NCBI RefSeq assembly: GCF_000829675.1
Contig: NZ_BBRX01000020.1
Span: forward strand, 1-64,000
Length of the DNA: 64,000 nt
Source: Acinetobacter rudis
GTDB taxonomy: Bacteria > Pseudomonadota > Gammaproteobacteria > Pseudomonadales > Moraxellaceae
Direction: 5' to 3'
A program made the translations under genes and the position numbers. The notes beneath the pieces are model-generated. The model made no database searches, was not told where the DNA came from, and worked only from the letters and a program-made list of their open reading frames with translations. Below, one piece after another: positions 63,490-64,000 of this stretch. Positions within the stretch are counted from its first letter, which is position 1. Each line of letters starts with the position of its first letter.

Positions 63490-64000
63490 TTAGCTAAAAG
63501 AAGCTTCTTTCTTCACGGTTTTTTTCGCTAAATACGCTTTTAATGAGTCATCATAAGCTTTAAGCCAACGTGTATGGTGTTTAGCTGCCATGGTGCCAGT
63601 CATGACTGAACGATAGGTCTTGTCACGAAAAGTCATGATGTCATCAAATTTGTGTTGATGCCATGTTAAGAAAATTTGATTGACCTGCTCAATGTCAAAC
63701 GTTGGATAGTCCGTCTGCTGAATCAAACGCTCAACATATTGTCCTTGGAACTCAATCAATTCAGCAACATCATCGAGTTGTTGTTCTTGTTCATGGAGCT
63801 GTTGACCCTCTTGTTGCATTTGTTCAACGGCAGGTAGCTCGATACGTCCAAGAATCACATCACGCACATACCATGCCTGTGCATCAAACATATTGAAGGT
63901 ATACCACTGGTCTTGCATACCGAGATAAAACAATTGGTGGTTATTTTCCCACACGACACCTTCATAAAGATTAAGCGGATATAAGCAGTTGTGTGTTTTT
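63490..64000 (-). CDS. Flavin-containing monooxygenase, trimethylamine monooxygenase-like (C-terminal part)
   Basis: The frame is open to the end of the window, so the N-terminal part with the FAD and NADPH motifs lies outside. About 170 residues are visible. The sequence YPLNLYEGVVWENNHQLFYL followed by GMQDQWYTFNMFDAQAWYV is very like the C-terminal core of bacterial trimethylamine monooxygenases (Tmm) as I recall them. The tail is helical with many Gln and Lys residues. These enzymes oxidise small tertiary amines or similar soft nucleophiles in the cytoplasm. The GTG at 63954 is not a likely start. Confidence 0.7.
   Translation of the reverse strand, partial: KTHNCLYPLNLYEGVVWENNHQLFYLGMQDQWYTFNMFDAQAWYVRDVILGRIELPAVEQMQQEGQQLHEQEQQLDDVAELIEFQGQYVERLIQQTDYPTFDIEQVNQIFLTWHQHKFDDIMTFRDKTYRSVMTGTMAAKHHTRWLKAYDDSLKAYLAKKTVKKEASFS

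Overview
The window looks like chromosomal DNA of an Acinetobacter species. Support comes from the moderate-to-low G+C, the lldP-lldR-lldD-dld order, a divergent MocR regulator/acetyltransferase pair, and the general style of the proteins. No rRNA, tRNA, CRISPR array, insertion sequence or phage gene was seen.

Layout. (1) 1-355: 3' end of a large acidic, probably secreted protein. (2) 448-1011: a DUF2939 protein on the minus strand. (3) 1423-17729: an aryl polyene (APE) pigment operon in the order known from Escherichia coli (apeC to apeR). It has a fused apeH-apeI, a split apeJ, and two extra enzymes: an aromatic amino acid ammonia-lyase and a halogenase-type FAD enzyme. No apeA or apeB (methyltransferase) is visible. 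A small exported protein follows. (4) 18468-23821: the lactate operon lldPRD-dld, with two matching LldR-type operators around a good promoter. (5) 23951-28493: a small lipoprotein, a decayed gene, the mocR/GNAT pair, and a fimbrial subunit with its chaperone but no usher. (6) 29064-61677: a group-2-like, ABC-transporter-dependent capsule locus. (7) 61680-64000: a PAS-LuxR regulator, a Fur-box-preceded DUF4198 protein, and the 3' part of a flavin monooxygenase resembling trimethylamine monooxygenase.

The capsule locus is the most unusual part. The block kpsM-kpsT-kpsE-kpsD followed by wecB-wecC and a coiled-coil gene occurs twice, head to tail (29064-37164 and 38763-49351). The proteins are very similar, but many synonymous sites differ, so the two copies are old or were acquired separately. 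Copy B continues into kpsC, two large multidomain glycosyltransferases, an alpha/beta-hydrolase plus heparinase-II/III-like protein, two minus-strand glycosyltransferases and kpsS. In copy A the coiled-coil gene and a minus-strand glycosyltransferase are both cut at the same point (about 37160). This is most simply read as a deletion that removed the serotype-specific centre of that copy.

How it fits together (inference). WecB and WecC would make UDP-ManNAcA. The AT-rich genes at 49-60 kb would assemble a uronic-acid-containing polymer, and the heparinase-like protein might trim it. KpsC and KpsS would make the Kdo linker, and KpsMT with KpsE and KpsD would export it. In A. baumannii the usual Wzy-type capsule locus lies between fkpA and lldP. 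Here the APE operon sits next to lldP, and an ABC-type capsule locus lies a few kilobases on its other side.
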